From positions 80,582,909-80,646,908 of the forward strand of contig OX638368.1 of assembly GCA_951812925.1 (NCBI GenBank): a stretch of 64,000 bases of DNA, written 5' to 3'. Under the pieces are notes generated by a model. It was not told the DNA's origin. It saw nothing but the letters and a program-made list of their open reading frames with translations, and searched no databases. Positions within the stretch are counted from its first letter, which is position 1; every line of letters begins with the position of its first letter. The stretch is from Calliopum simillimum. Its lineage: Eukaryota > Arthropoda > Insecta > Diptera > Lauxaniidae. The translations under genes were made by a program, and so were the position numbers. Positions 10,907 through 20,997 of the stretch are shown here, in pieces.

Positions 10907-12610
10907 TTAATACGCCGTATCTTGCAGTGATCGTCGTGGTAGTGGTGTAGGTTGCATAGGGACCAAAGATTTCAGTTGTTTAAATTTGTAGATGATTACA
11001 ATTATTGTAAAAGTAAGCATACAAATACCAGCCATTGCAGTGTAGCTTATGATGAGGATGTGTCCATGTGTTGTTTCTGCTGCGTGGGGTAGAGCAGATC
11101 TATTGATGATTGCGAGTTGTTTCTGAATTGATTCCAATTCGGTGAAGTTAGGCAAAAATGCATTTATTTTCGTTGGAACTGTTTCGTACTGTTTTGTCCA
11201 ATCTCTTGGCATCTCAATTTTAGGGCTGAAGGCATGTAGTGAAGTGACAATTTTTTGATGGCCTTGTATAGTTACATGGTCATTTCTTATGTTGCAATCT
11301 GAGTGCAATTGCAACAGGCCGCTATCTTTGAGTGTGATTTGATGGTCTTCATTTCCGCAGACAGCATTTAATGTTACTGTGTTTGTAGTTGCATAAACCC
11401 ATTGATTCGGCTCATCTAGTTGGTACCATAGGATTGTTTCGTCCATTCGGTAAAGTTTGCATCTAGGGTTACCCTCGTTGTTTATTAGGTCTAGTTCACA
11501 TTTGCTGACATCAGATGATTTGTGATATGTGGCTTGAATGTTGAAGCACAATAACTCATTTTCTCTTGTTGGCAAGCAAGAATCAATTTGTGGTTTTGAT
11601 AAAGGAATGAAATTATCATGATGTGGACTGATGGTGAGAAAATCTGTTGATAAAGTACCGTTCACTGATGCTGCTATGGGTACCAAATGTAAAAGTTGAA
11701 ACTGTTGTGAATCTGTCAATGGTAATTCGATGCTGAAGACAATATGATTTTCGGCTACAACTCCATGGACCTCAATAAGTTTGTAGACTTCTAGAATGTT
11801 GTTTTGATGAATAGGGAGTTGTAAGTGCGGTGGGAGATGCGCCTTTTCCTTCATAATTTCACTTGACAATTGCTTTGGTGTAAGCAGTAGGGGATTTATT
11901 TTTCCATGGTGGCTGTCGATCAGTACGTCCATGATTGATGCGTGTGTTCGCTGCAAATTAGATACCATGATAAACATTTGAACGGATAGTGTGAGGATGA
12001 GAATTTTGTTGTTTGACATCTCTGTATCACGGCCATGAAGCAAGTCATCAATTTGTTTGTCGATTTCGTCGAATTTTTTTTGAATATCTAATTGACTTGC
12101 TTTAAAAATGTTTATGGTTGAATCGATTAATGAAGTTTGATTTTTTAGCAGCCGTTCAAGATGGTCATCATTTTTGTGCAGGGCTGCTATGGTTTCTGAC
12201 ATCTTTGTTGCGTAGTTTGAATCAAGGACTCCAAAAAGCGAATTGGCAACGTTACCAATTACGTCCATAGCACCTCTCTTTGATCTTTTGACTGAAAGGA
12301 TGTTTATTTCTGCTTCCAGCCCTTCTTTGACATGATCAAAATAATCAATCAAATACGTGCACATTGTTTCATTTGTTGTTTTGTCACATAGTTTTTGCAA
12401 GGTATGTGTTCCATCACTCAGGATGTCTAACTCATCTCGATACGGGCCGAGATCATAGTAGACGATCATCTTCCAGCTAGTTGTTACTAGCTTTACTGCA
12501 CCCAGTTGCTCAAAATATATCCCTGGTTTTGCGCTGAACTGCGTTATGTTGATTGGATTGCACAAAACAAGTGGCAACAGTAACAATGCAAATAAGCTAA
12601 GTCCTAGGCC
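10907..12610 (-). other. Envelope-like (class I fusion, F-type) part of the pol-env frame
   Basis: This is the C-terminal third of the preceding frame. What is seen: a signal-like hydrophobic stretch (about 12560-12606), N-glycosylation-like sites, the RSKR cleavage site (12275-12286), a following hydrophobic small-residue stretch, a heptad-rich region, several paired cysteines and a single C-terminal membrane span (about 10990-11065). In known families this order is that of an F-type fusion protein acquired by insect retroelements. Whether this copy is expressed or functional is not known. Confidence 0.82.
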
Positions 12611-15049
12611 AGGTTGAATACGCTGGAGTTTTCTGGGGATAGTTTCCTGACTTATTGGTACCGTCTTTTTTAAACGGTTTAACGGGATGCTCACGATTAA
12701 GGAAACTGGTGAATCTGGTTGTTTATTGTTCTTCTCGACAACATCATCACGCGAGTTGTCTGCTGCATTATCTTCTGGAAAAAGTGGAGCTAATTTATGT
12801 ATGGGTCGCTGTCGTATTCCATCCATAGTTTTGACGTCACACACCCGAACTGCTCCATCATCTCCTTTGTAGACCTTGATGATTCTACCAAGAGGCCATT
12901 GTAGAACCGGACGATTATCATCTTTTATAATGACCATAGTGTCGGGCTTAATCAAAGTTATTGGCCCTTTCCATTTGTGCCGTTGTTGAAGTTCACTCAA
13001 GTATTCAGTAGACCAGCGTTGCCAAAAACTGTGTGTGAGACTTGAGACTTTTTGCCATCGCGCTGACAGTTTGGCTGTTGATGGCCTTGAACAAGCATCC
13101 ACATTTGAAGTTAGTGGCTCCCCTATTAAAAAGTGACCAGGAGTGAGTGCTGATAAATCATTCGGATTTGATGACATTGGAGTGATTGGTCTTGAATTAA
13201 GCATCGCTTCGATTTCAATTACCACAGTGTTCAACTCTTCAAATGTCATTGATGCTTCGGACAGTCTTGGCACTAATAGTTTTTTGGCGGACTTCACCGC
13301 TGCTTCCCACAGTCCTCCAAAATGTGGTGAACGTGGTGGAATGAACCGAAAGTCGATTCCTTTTTCACTGCATGCTCTGATGATTGAATTTGATGCAGAA
13401 TCTGAATATATTGAGCTTGTGAGCTCCTCCAGCTGATTTTTTGCTCCAACAAAATTTGTAGCATTATCGCAGAATATTGTTTTGCAATGTCCCCTGCGTG
13501 AAATGAACCTTTTCAAGGCTCCAATGAAGGCATCTGTAGTTAGATCTGTTACTAATTCCAAATGAACTGCTTTTGTTGCAAAGCAGCAGAATACTGCTAT
13601 GTAAGACTTTTGTGGTGGTTTTCCTCGTGTCTTGAAATGCACTTTAAGTGGCCCGCAATAATCTATGCCACAATGAATGAATGGTCGTGCTGGTTCCACT
13701 CGTAACGTTGGTAGGCTGCCCATAATCTGTTTGTATAATATTGGCCTTGAACGCGTGCACCTTACACAATGTTGAACTACGGATCTTGTTAAGTTTTTGC
13801 CATTAAGCGGCCAAAACCTTTGTTTTAGTTGAGCTAGCAATGCTAGGGGGCCACAATGATAATTTTCTTTGTGAATTTTTTCTGCTAACAACCTTGCGAT
13901 TGAATTATTGGCTGGTAGGATCATTTGATGTTTTGTATCATATTCCTGAGTAGATAAACATAATCTTCCTCCCACTCGAATTATTCCTTCTTCATCTAAG
14001 AATGGGGTTAATGAAGCTAAATTATTTGATTTGGGTACAAATTTATCCTTAATTAGGATTTTTATTAACTCCCGAAAATTTGACGACTGGATTTGGCGTA
14101 TAATGATCTTGAGAGCTGCGTCTAATTCCATGGGAGAGAGCTGAATGTGTTCTGATCTCGAGCGTTTTGGTCGCTTTGAATTTCTTATAAACCTTAGAAT
14201 ATATCCTAGCACTCGTTGTATATGTAAAAATGAATTTTTTGAAGGTATTGCATATATCCATGGTTGCCCTTCACATGATTGTTGCGTTATTAGAGTGACA
14301 ACTGAATTGTTGTCTTCGATGGTTAATTCCCTTTTAAAGGGAGCTGGCCACAGCGACTTGTGTTGGTATAAAAACATTGGGCCATATAACCATATGTTGC
14401 TGTATGAAAATTCTCGTGGTTTGAGTCCTCTTGATAGAACATCTGCGGGATTTTGTTTTGATGGTACGTGCCGCCATTGATCAGCCATGGTTAAGCGAAG
14501 AATTTTAACGATGCGATGAGCAACATAAATTGGCAGCTTGCCAGGGTGATTGTGTATCCAGGACAGTACAATTTGAGAATCAGTCCAAAAGTATGATGCT
14601 TTATTCTGATAACCTAGGTCAAGCTTCACCCTTGCCATGAGTTCTGCTGCTAAGAGGGCTGCACATAGCTCCAGGCGTGGTATTGTTTGGAGTTTGATTG
14701 GGGCTACTCTTGATTTGGAGCGCAGAAGATTCAATTTTATTGTTTTATCCTTTAGTGTAGTTTTGATGTATACAGCTGCTCCATAAGCTCTTTCTGAAGC
14801 ATCAGAAAATGCATGTAGTTCTACGTTTTCGAAACCTTGACTTCCAAATACATGTCTTGAGACCTTAACATTGTCTAAAGTTGTTAAGTCCATTCTATAA
14901 GATGTCCATTGCCTTTGAATTTCTGCTGGTAGTTCTTCATCCCAGTCGAGTTTTAATTGCCATACATTCTGTAACTGCATTTTTCCTGTTACTAGAACTG
15001 GACCGATAAGCCCAAGTGGATCGTATATGTGTGCTAAATCAGAACTCAT
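10907..15049 (-). CDS. Pol-env fusion frame of nested BEL/Pao: RT C-terminus, RNase H, integrase, envelope-like protein
   Basis: An open frame of 1380 codons with no internal lesion, but cut from the upstream pol by one in-frame TGA (15050-15052). Residues 1-20 are the end of the reverse transcriptase thumb (YDPLGLIGP). RNase H spans about 75-210 (SDASERAYGAAVY, WTDSQIVLSWI). The integrase zinc domain is about 390-440, and the core about 460-590, with D528 in CDNATNF and the Glu in GGLWEAA. A DUF5641-type C-terminal domain ends near 750. After a linker there is a hydrophobic signal-like stretch at about 815-830, a furin-type site RSKR at 922-925 followed by a Gly/Ala/Asn-rich fusion-peptide-like segment, a coiled region (about 965-1005) and a transmembrane helix at about 1330-1353 with a basic cytoplasmic tail. 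The layout matches baculovirus-F/insect retrovirus type envelopes; it is probably released by splicing or proteolysis. There is no stop between pol and env. Confidence 0.9.
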   Translation of the reverse strand: MSSDLAHIYDPLGLIGPVLVTGKMQLQNVWQLKLDWDEELPAEIQRQWTSYRMDLTTLDNVKVSRHVFGSQGFENVELHAFSDASERAYGAAVYIKTTLKDKTIKLNLLRSKSRVAPIKLQTIPRLELCAALLAAELMARVKLDLGYQNKASYFWTDSQIVLSWIHNHPGKLPIYVAHRIVKILRLTMADQWRHVPSKQNPADVLSRGLKPREFSYSNIWLYGPMFLYQHKSLWPAPFKRELTIEDNNSVVTLITQQSCEGQPWIYAIPSKNSFLHIQRVLGYILRFIRNSKRPKRSRSEHIQLSPMELDAALKIIIRQIQSSNFRELIKILIKDKFVPKSNNLASLTPFLDEEGIIRVGGRLCLSTQEYDTKHQMILPANNSIARLLAEKIHKENYHCGPLALLAQLKQRFWPLNGKNLTRSVVQHCVRCTRSRPILYKQIMGSLPTLRVEPARPFIHCGIDYCGPLKVHFKTRGKPPQKSYIAVFCCFATKAVHLELVTDLTTDAFIGALKRFISRRGHCKTIFCDNATNFVGAKNQLEELTSSIYSDSASNSIIRACSEKGIDFRFIPPRSPHFGGLWEAAVKSAKKLLVPRLSEASMTFEELNTVVIEIEAMLNSRPITPMSSNPNDLSALTPGHFLIGEPLTSNVDACSRPSTAKLSARWQKVSSLTHSFWQRWSTEYLSELQQRHKWKGPITLIKPDTMVIIKDDNRPVLQWPLGRIIKVYKGDDGAVRVCDVKTMDGIRQRPIHKLAPLFPEDNAADNSRDDVVEKNNKQPDSPVSLIVSIPLNRLKKTVPISQETIPRKLQRIQPGLGLSLFALLLLPLVLCNPINITQFSAKPGIYFEQLGAVKLVTTSWKMIVYYDLGPYRDELDILSDGTHTLQKLCDKTTNETMCTYLIDYFDHVKEGLEAEINILSVKRSKRGAMDVIGNVANSLFGVLDSNYATKMSETIAALHKNDDHLERLLKNQTSLIDSTINIFKASQLDIQKKFDEIDKQIDDLLHGRDTEMSNNKILILTLSVQMFIMVSNLQRTHASIMDVLIDSHHGKINPLLLTPKQLSSEIMKEKAHLPPHLQLPIHQNNILEVYKLIEVHGVVAENHIVFSIELPLTDSQQFQLLHLVPIAASVNGTLSTDFLTISPHHDNFIPLSKPQIDSCLPTRENELLCFNIQATYHKSSDVSKCELDLINNEGNPRCKLYRMDETILWYQLDEPNQWVYATTNTVTLNAVCGNEDHQITLKDSGLLQLHSDCNIRNDHVTIQGHQKIVTSLHAFSPKIEMPRDWTKQYETVPTKINAFLPNFTELESIQKQLAIINRSALPHAAETTHGHILIISYTAMAGICMLTFTIIVIIYKFKQLKSLVPMQPTPLPRRSLQDTAY

Positions 15050-15600
15050 CGTTCATTTTGTTATTTTGTTATGTTCTTGGACATTGGCCTTAAAGCAGAA
15101 CATATCAGACTTTGGTAGCCATAATAAACCCAAAGTCTTGGTAGATTGATTACTTTGAGAGTTGAAGTGGATATCAACCTCTTTATATTCTGGTGCGATT
15201 CCACGTAAAAGTCTGTGGTCATTAGCACACCATTTTTTGAGCTTCATTCCTGCTCCGTTGAGCATGGTTATCAATTGCTGTTGAATTTCTAATGCCTCAT
15301 GTATTGTGTCTGCTCCAATCAGCCCATCATCCACATAAAAATCATTTTTTAGAGACTTGGCTCCATAGGGAAATTGGCCTTGGTGCTCCTCTGCTAGACT
15401 ATTCAAGCAGCGCGTTGCCAGGTAAGGAGTTGACTTGGTACCGTATGTAACGGTATTCAAATGATAAATTTTGATGGGCTCTAAAGGATTCTCTCGCCAC
15501 ATTATAAGTTGTAAGTTTCGATCCTCTTTATTGACCCATATTTGTCGGTACATTTTTTCAACATCAGTTTTAATAACGTACTGAACCGAAGCAAGATTGA
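15050..15600 (-). pseudogene. Nested BEL/Pao reverse transcriptase, palm part
   Basis: Contains KTDVEKMYRQIWV (first catalytic Asp, about 15560), the TYGTKSTPYLA block (about 15445) and FYVDDGLIGADT (Asp pair, about 15325). It ends in an in-frame TGA at 15050-15052, just before the conserved thumb block with YDPLGL that opens the next frame. The preceding codon context suggests a single CGA-to-TGA change. At its 5' side it is one frame off from the upstream segment, the shift lying near 15585. Confidence 0.9.
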
Positions 15601-16245
15601 AAAAAGTTCACTTTGAACTGTTGGGCCATTGAACATTATGTCATTCAATGAAGGCCCTGTTGGCTTGTGTGCTGACGCATCAAACACAACTCGCAATTTC
15701 GTGGTCGAGCTGTCTGGGCGAAGTACACAATGATGTGGTATGAAATAATATGGTGGTCGGAAGTCAAAAGAGTTGATTTGTGTCATATGCCCTAGTGATT
15801 CATATTCTCTCATGAAGGATATATATTGATCCTTTAGTGATTGATTTCTTATGAGGCGTTTCTCAATGCTTTTAAATCGTTCGTGTGCCATTCCTTTTGA
15901 ATCTGCTAATGCTGATGCATGTTCCTTAAGTGGTAGCTTAACCACAAACCTACCATTATGATCTCGATAAGTGTGTTGAAGGAAATGGGACTCGCAACGT
16001 TGTTCGTCTTCTGTGACCGGAATGCTTGAGTCTGGTATTTCTTCCGTCTCCCAAAACTTTGAAATGGCTTCTTCAAGCTCTTTTGTGGTGCAAACGGCAC
16101 ATGTTGCGTTGTTTGAATAGACAGGTTCTGTGCTGCCAGCTACTATCCATCCAAGAACTGAGTTTTGAAGGGTTGGATGATTTCCTGCCAATTTTATCTG
16201 TCCATCTGTCACCAGGTCAAAGAAGATTTCAGCTCCTAATAAGCG
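15502..16245 (-). pseudogene. Nested BEL/Pao protease-RT linker and RT fingers
   Basis: Begins with LLGAEIFFDLV, the usual linker after the protease, then GNHPTLQNSVLGWIVAG and the fingers block LRVVFDASAHKPTGPSLND (about 15650-15690). A deletion of roughly 35 bases near 16246, between INLA and LLGAEIF, fuses it out of frame to the protease segment. It loses frame again near 15585, at the entry to the palm. Confidence 0.88.
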
Positions 16246-17222
16246 AGATTAATGTGTTGTGGAATGCCCCAGCTGTCAATATTTAACTGATGCACTGGCT
16301 GATCAGACACAATTTTTGGTATGATGTGTGCTTCTATTTCAGCAGTGAATTCGTTTAAACTTGATTTAATAGAAACCGTTGTTTGATGCCGCATTTTTGT
16401 TTCATTAGCTCCAACTCCTTCCACACTCATAGACATCGGTCTAGGCTTGGCGCCCAATTTTTTGTGTAGGCGATCTGTTATCAGGTTGATTTGAGAGCCT
16501 GAGTCCAGTATAGCGCGACACTCGACATAATGGCCGCTGGCTGCGGCAATCTGGATTCGAGCTGTTCCCAGTAAAACGTAACTCGATTCTTTTTTCTTGT
16601 TGTTTGTCAGAAGACTGACTTTATTTGCTGATTGCTCTTGATTAATTTGTGTTGTAACTGCATGTTCTTGCTTTTTGGTTGCAACTGCAGTTATTTGTTG
16701 CGGAACTGCCTTGGTTTTCTGATAAGAGGCCTTCTTCTGATTATGCTGGTTGCTGATCCATTGATTATGCAGCAACGTGTTATGATGTTTGGAACATTTA
16801 GTGCAAGATCCTGACTTGCACTCATCTGCTCGATGCCCGGCTCGCAAACAATTGACGCATCGATTGAATTCTTTAACCCATTTCCACCTTTGGTTCAAAT
16901 CAGCGTTTGCAAACATTTTGCAAGCGTAGAAGTTATGACTTTCTTTTTTGCATATCGGACAATTGTAATTGTTTTGGTTTATCGTTGTCACTGAGGCACA
17001 CGTTTTTGTTGCTGAAATTTCCTTAATCCGTTGTGCTTCAAAGGATTGGAACCTACGCTCCAGGAATTGTAGCACCTCATTAATGTTGAGTAGCCGTCTA
17101 TTATCATTTAAATTCTGCTCAAAAGCTCTTTGTGTTGGTGGATCCATTATGCGTAGCACTACGTGAACTAGTATCGCATCCCAATGTTCGACCGGAATCC
17201 CTTGCGCCTTCAGGCCATGGAT
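16236..17222 (-). pseudogene. Nested BEL/Pao gag C-terminus and aspartic protease
   Basis: Continues the gag frame after the TGA at 17220-17222. It has three Cys/His motifs: CPICKKESHNFYAC (about 16950), CVNCLRAGHRADEC (about 16830) and CTKCSKHHNTLLH (about 16790). These are followed by a clear retropepsin motif RAILDSGSQINLI (about 16500) and the flap-like region. The frame ends at a TAG near 16233 caused by the downstream deletion. The protease active site is the ordinary DSG, unlike the outer element (DEG) and the plus-strand relative (DVG). Confidence 0.9.
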
Positions 17223-18290
17223 TCATTCTTGAGTAATATCGTGCAATGATTTCATTGCAGCTGGCGACTCGACCTTAATTGATGATTGCGTTAGCAACTT
17301 TTCCAGCAAAGTTGTCACCAACAAACGTTTATTATCGTAACGACTGGTAAGAATTGTCCAAGCCGCTGAATAATTACTTCCTACTACTGTAAGATTTTTT
17401 ATGAGATTTTTTGGTTCACCTATTAAGGCTTGTGCTAGATAATGCATCTTTCTCGTATCACTGATGCGTGCATTATGGACCATTTCTGTGTATATGTCCT
17501 TAAACGCTACCCACTGCAAGTAATTTCCATTGAACGTAGGAATGGAAATTGTTGGTAACGGCACGACACTTTCTGGTTGATGAGCTGCCGCTGTGTCGAG
17601 AACTGATTGTTCAATATTCGACATGGAAACATGTTGTCGGAGTTCGATGATCGCTGCCTCTACCCTTGCTTCCATTTCATAATACACCTCTGGCGTGTAT
17701 TCCTGAATGTGGTCATCAATTGTGGAATCCCACAATGCAGCGTTGTTTCTGGCCAAATCTGTCATATGCTTTTCCAGAATGGCCAACTTGATTGGATAAT
17801 ATGTTGATGGATGGTTCATCAGCATCTGTGCTGTTATTTCTTCTATGTTTTTATTGAGCGCCTTCAAAAGTGATCTCTGGTTGCGAAGTATTTTTAGTGT
17901 TTGTTCGCTCAATTTTGAAGCTTCGTTTGATTTTTCATCCATCCCAGCTGCTGCAGCGCCATCGCTAGTCTGCCCAGTTTGATTCACATCTTCCATCGAG
18001 ATTCGCTTTTGAATTCCCTTTTCGAAGATTTTTGTATATTTTCCGACTGTTTTAAATACCTCTTCAAATGTTGCTTCCTCAAAGTACTCATCCTTTGCAG
18101 GGATATCTTCTTCCGAGGCCACAACTGCTTGATGATTGCGGTGAAACTCTTCTGCCAGCACATGTAGTCTTCTTAGCCGCTCTGCATAGTAATCTGGTGT
18201 TTGGCGCTCGTCCGAATCCTTTTTAAAGTTGGTGATAAGCTGGTCAATCTTTTTCTTCAGCTCCAACTGTCTGCTTAGTAGGGTTTCCAT
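17220..18290 (-). pseudogene. Nested BEL/Pao gag, N-terminal part, ending in in-frame TGA
   Basis: Structural protein start. The ATG at 18288-18290 is the first in the leader, 151 bp from the LTR. A coiled-coil-like N-terminus (about residues 1-60) is followed by the DUF1759-type capsid region, with LPTISIPTFNGNYLQWVAFKD (about residues 245-265) and SRYDNKRLLVTTLLEKLL near the end. Residue 355 is followed by TGA, after which the same frame continues with an expected gag sequence (IHGLKAQGIPVEHWDAIL). The stop is thus inside gag, not at a gag-pol border. A CGA-to-TGA change would explain it; programmed readthrough is an unlikely alternative. Confidence 0.9.
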
Positions 18291-18441
18291 TGTTCACTCG
18301 TTGCAATATTTTTATTGTAAATGTGTTTTCGATATGTACGTTTTTTAAGAACTTTCGCGTTTAAATGTTTGTGTTTTTTTTGCGAAGAGGCGTGATCCTT
18401 TCAGGTGTAACACCAGCAAGGAAAACTTCGGGGTCACCAAA
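18291..18441. other. Leader of nested BEL/Pao
   Basis: 5' untranslated region between LTR and gag ATG. Holds the primer binding site at its LTR end. Confidence 0.8.
18426..18439 (-). other. Primer binding site of nested BEL/Pao
   Basis: The minus strand reads TGGTGACCCCGAAG three bases inside the 5' LTR. It starts with TGG, the complement of a tRNA CCA end, as expected for a tRNA primer. The tRNA was not identified. Confidence 0.8.
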
Positions 18442-19000
18442 TGTATAAATGTATATACAGGTTTGTTGGTAAATGGAACATCTACCAATGGTTTTTTTTG
18501 TGTGTTTGATATGTTGGTTTAATAGATGGTGCATCTATTAAACCTGCGACGAATTAATAAATACGATTAATTCCGTTGAGTTATTTTTGATTAACTGACT
18601 TTATTAAAATTAAATTTATCGTATATATAGCTTGCAAGTTAACAATTATAATTAAAAACAACAACAATAAAGTTAAGGTAAAAATTGCTGACAACAGCAA
18701 TAAAATAAAAGCAAAAATTAAAATATGAATTTTGCAGCGCATGTGGTAACATGAACCAGGTTTTAGTTACCGAACAAATTTCATGAGAACCAAATGCAAA
18801 ATCAATTTCCATGCAAACTAAATTTGTCCATAGTAAGCAAATTTTTATGGGAAACAAATTTTCAGCAGTAAGCAAATACCAAATTTATTTCCATGAGAAA
18901 TAAATTCTTGCAACTGTTGGTCACGTTGAGTGACACTATTTTGTACTAAGGTGACCATACATGTTCAAGTGATCATATGTGACCATATGGATACTGAACA
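18442..19000 (-). repeat. 5' LTR of nested BEL/Pao (559 bp)
   Basis: Direct copy of 9971-10529; ends tactgaaca directly before the GGCAC duplication. Promoter elements are expected here but none is assigned. Confidence 0.95.
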
Positions 19001-20493
19001 GGCACGGTAGCCGGCATCATTAATTTTCCACGAACTGCATCCAGTGCTGCGCCTTTTAGACATTTTTGCAAACGTATAAGATTTTCCTGATCTGTAAAGC
19101 CGCATCGTTCTGTCGACTCCACATAATTTGTGATAAATATGGGCCATTCCTCGGGCTTTCCGGAAAAAATTGGCAAATCTTTGCTAATAGCATGGCGCGC
19201 TGCATAGTGAGAAGTAGATAATGTACAATCAGCCATTGAATTTTGTAAAAATGTTCGCTGACTGTTCAATGACGGCCCTGATAAGCAGCTGTCATTCAAT
19301 GTAAGCATTGGAATCGATGACGTCATTGGTTGTTGCTGCAAGACTGAAGGTTGTGTATTTACATGTGAAAAAGAGTTCAAAAAAGAATTATTATTTGGTA
19401 CATTATATGGAAACGTAGAAGCTACAGTGGATATCTGAGGAGCTTGCGCACATAACAGTGGCATGGCTGTTGTGCCAGTGGAAAATGCACCAGCATATGG
19501 AGTTTGTAATGGTGCAAAGCTAGCAGCAGAAGTAGCTGGCTGATTAAAAAAATTTGTATTACCAGCAAAGTTAGTATGAGCAGCGGAGACCGATGGATTT
19601 AACAAATAAGCAGCGCCTGCTGATGTATTTAAAAAATTCGTAGTATATGCTGAAGACACAGCTGATGAAGTTAAAAAATTACCAGTGGCTGGATTTGGTT
19701 GAGGCCTTTGTTGATATGTTGTCGCTGTAGTGCTATTTGTGGCAGCACTGTTGCCAAAATTAAATAGCGTTGACCTTGGATTATTCTTCGGCGAACAATT
19801 TTGCTGCATTTCAAAAACAGCTGAGCTCGAAGCTGCTGGTGCGAAGGAAATGTTTGATCCCATAATGTTTTGCGAAGAAGCGCTTGCACTTGCTGGAGTA
19901 GGTTGAATTCTTATACCGGACAGCTGTGCCAAAATACTTGCATCAAAATTACCATTGTTTGCAGTAGTCAGAGCAGTTTGCTGGCGCGTAGCAGCGAGCG
20001 ATACTGGTTGTTTCCATGTAACCTGCTTGTCTGTCGCAGTTGTTGGTGCTTTTTTTTTTGATGCAGTGGTTGTGCGGGTACGCTTTTTAACAGGAACTTT
20101 TCTTATGGCACCAGAGCGTGTGCGAGATATGGATTCGGTGATGGGCTGAGAATTTTCGTTAAAAGATAGAGAAAAATCACTTACCAGTACATTAGGCTGT
20201 GTAGGAGTGGATACTTGTGCATCAGTTATTACCGTGCGCGTTTGTTGGCCAAATTGCGAGTTTGCATTGATAGCTGCACCTGGTAGCGCGTATGCATTCA
20301 GTCGCGCGTATGCGCCGTTTGATACGTGTGCGTTGGTCGGTGCGAGAGTATCAGATTGGCCATCAGCGCTGTGGTAGTCCAACGATGCTGCGCCTCCGTC
20401 AATGGCAGCATTATTTGATGCTGCTACTCCGGGTGAGGTGTTTATCAAAGGCTGAATTTTACCTCCAATTGCGCCATTTTCTTGATTGTCCAT
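19001..20493 (-). pseudogene. BEL/Pao gag, N-terminal part (outer element), split by nested insertion
   Basis: The likely ATG is at 20491-20493, about 100 bases from the LTR; an earlier in-frame ATG lies inside the LTR and is not used as the start. The first 400 residues are low complexity, rich in Ala, Ser, Thr, Asn and Gln, with a basic patch (KKRTRTTTASKKKAPT, about 20040-20090). Then comes the capsid start with SKDLPIFSGKPEEWPIFITN and STERCGFTDQENLIRLQKC. The frame stops at 19001 where the nested element begins; the rest is at 9188-9970. The plus-strand relative shares the capsid part closely but has a different low-complexity N-terminus. Confidence 0.9.
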
Positions 20494-20590
20494 GCCGAAA
20501 ATTGTGAAAATTGAGGTTATGTTGAAGTGAATCACCAAATCTTGTATTAAAGAATGGTTATTCTCAATCCGTAAGAAAAGTATTAAAGGA

Positions 20591-20991
20591 TGTTGGACGG
20601 TGGGCGGCCCTAGCAAATCAAACACAGATTTCAGCTTGACTTCAAGGAGTCTATTATATACGTAAAGGTATGGGTATGCTTTAATCTGAAATATGTTATA
20701 ATTATTTCATATACAAGAAATTCATTTTACTTATTATAACTTACACTTGTGTTATTAGTAATTTACTAGCGCCCGGTTTCCAGACAGGGTTTGCCAGCTT
20801 ACAAACTAAATTTGGTTTTTACTCAAAAAACGTGATCGTTTAAGAAAAACGTGATCATATAAGAAAAAACTTACTAATATGGCGAAAAATTATATTAAAA
20901 AGAAATGGTGGTCTTATTTGACAGAAGTCATTTTCAGTGATGCCACTTAACATTAAATCTAAATACATTAGGGTGGTTTTACCACGTAATA
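20591..20991 (-). repeat. 5' LTR of outer BEL/Pao
   Basis: Starts tgttggacgg; ends cgtaata, where the 3' copy has cgtaaca. The adjoining leader on the minus strand starts TCCTTTAATACTT, matching TCCTAAAATACTT next to the LTR at 59543-59976. Confidence 0.9.
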
Positions 20992-20997
20992 AGCTGG

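Larger units (their letters stand above)
9971..19000 (-). mobile_element. Nested young BEL/Pao retrotransposon with env-like domain
   Basis: Complete 9030-bp element: LTRs 9971-10529 and 18442-19000, a primer binding site at 18426-18439, and gag, protease, reverse transcriptase, RNase H, integrase and an envelope-like domain, all on the minus strand. The LTRs differ at only four positions of 559, so insertion is recent. It landed in the gag of the outer BEL/Pao element, in the same orientation. Despite its youth it has a TGA in gag, a small deletion between protease and reverse transcriptase, a frameshift near 15585 and a TGA at 15050-15052. It resembles the roo-like, env-bearing BEL lineage. 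Confidence 0.95.
2378..20991 (-). mobile_element. Outer BEL/Pao LTR retrotransposon, degenerate, carrying two nested insertions
   Basis: Two direct LTRs (2378-2780 and 20591-20991) enclose minus-strand gag, protease, reverse transcriptase, RNase H and integrase remnants in canonical BEL/Pao order. The element is split by a TIR element (6691-9184) and by a younger BEL/Pao element (9971-19000). Removing both leaves about 7.1 kb, normal for the family. At least three in-frame stops (6018-6020, 3977-3979, 3668-3670) and two frameshifts (near 9640 and 4735) make it non-functional. The LTRs are about 98% alike by eye, so the element is moderately young but older than its passengers. Its gag-pol is the closest relative in the window of the plus-strand element at 59543. 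Confidence 0.93.

Noticed and set aside
12687..14480. Plus-strand frames of 60-111 codons within the nested BEL pol
   Set aside because: Shadows of the strong minus-strand pol-env frame.
17220..17222. TGA in nested gag considered as programmed readthrough
   Set aside because: It falls inside the capsid region, not at a gag-pol border, and the element has three other inactivating lesions.
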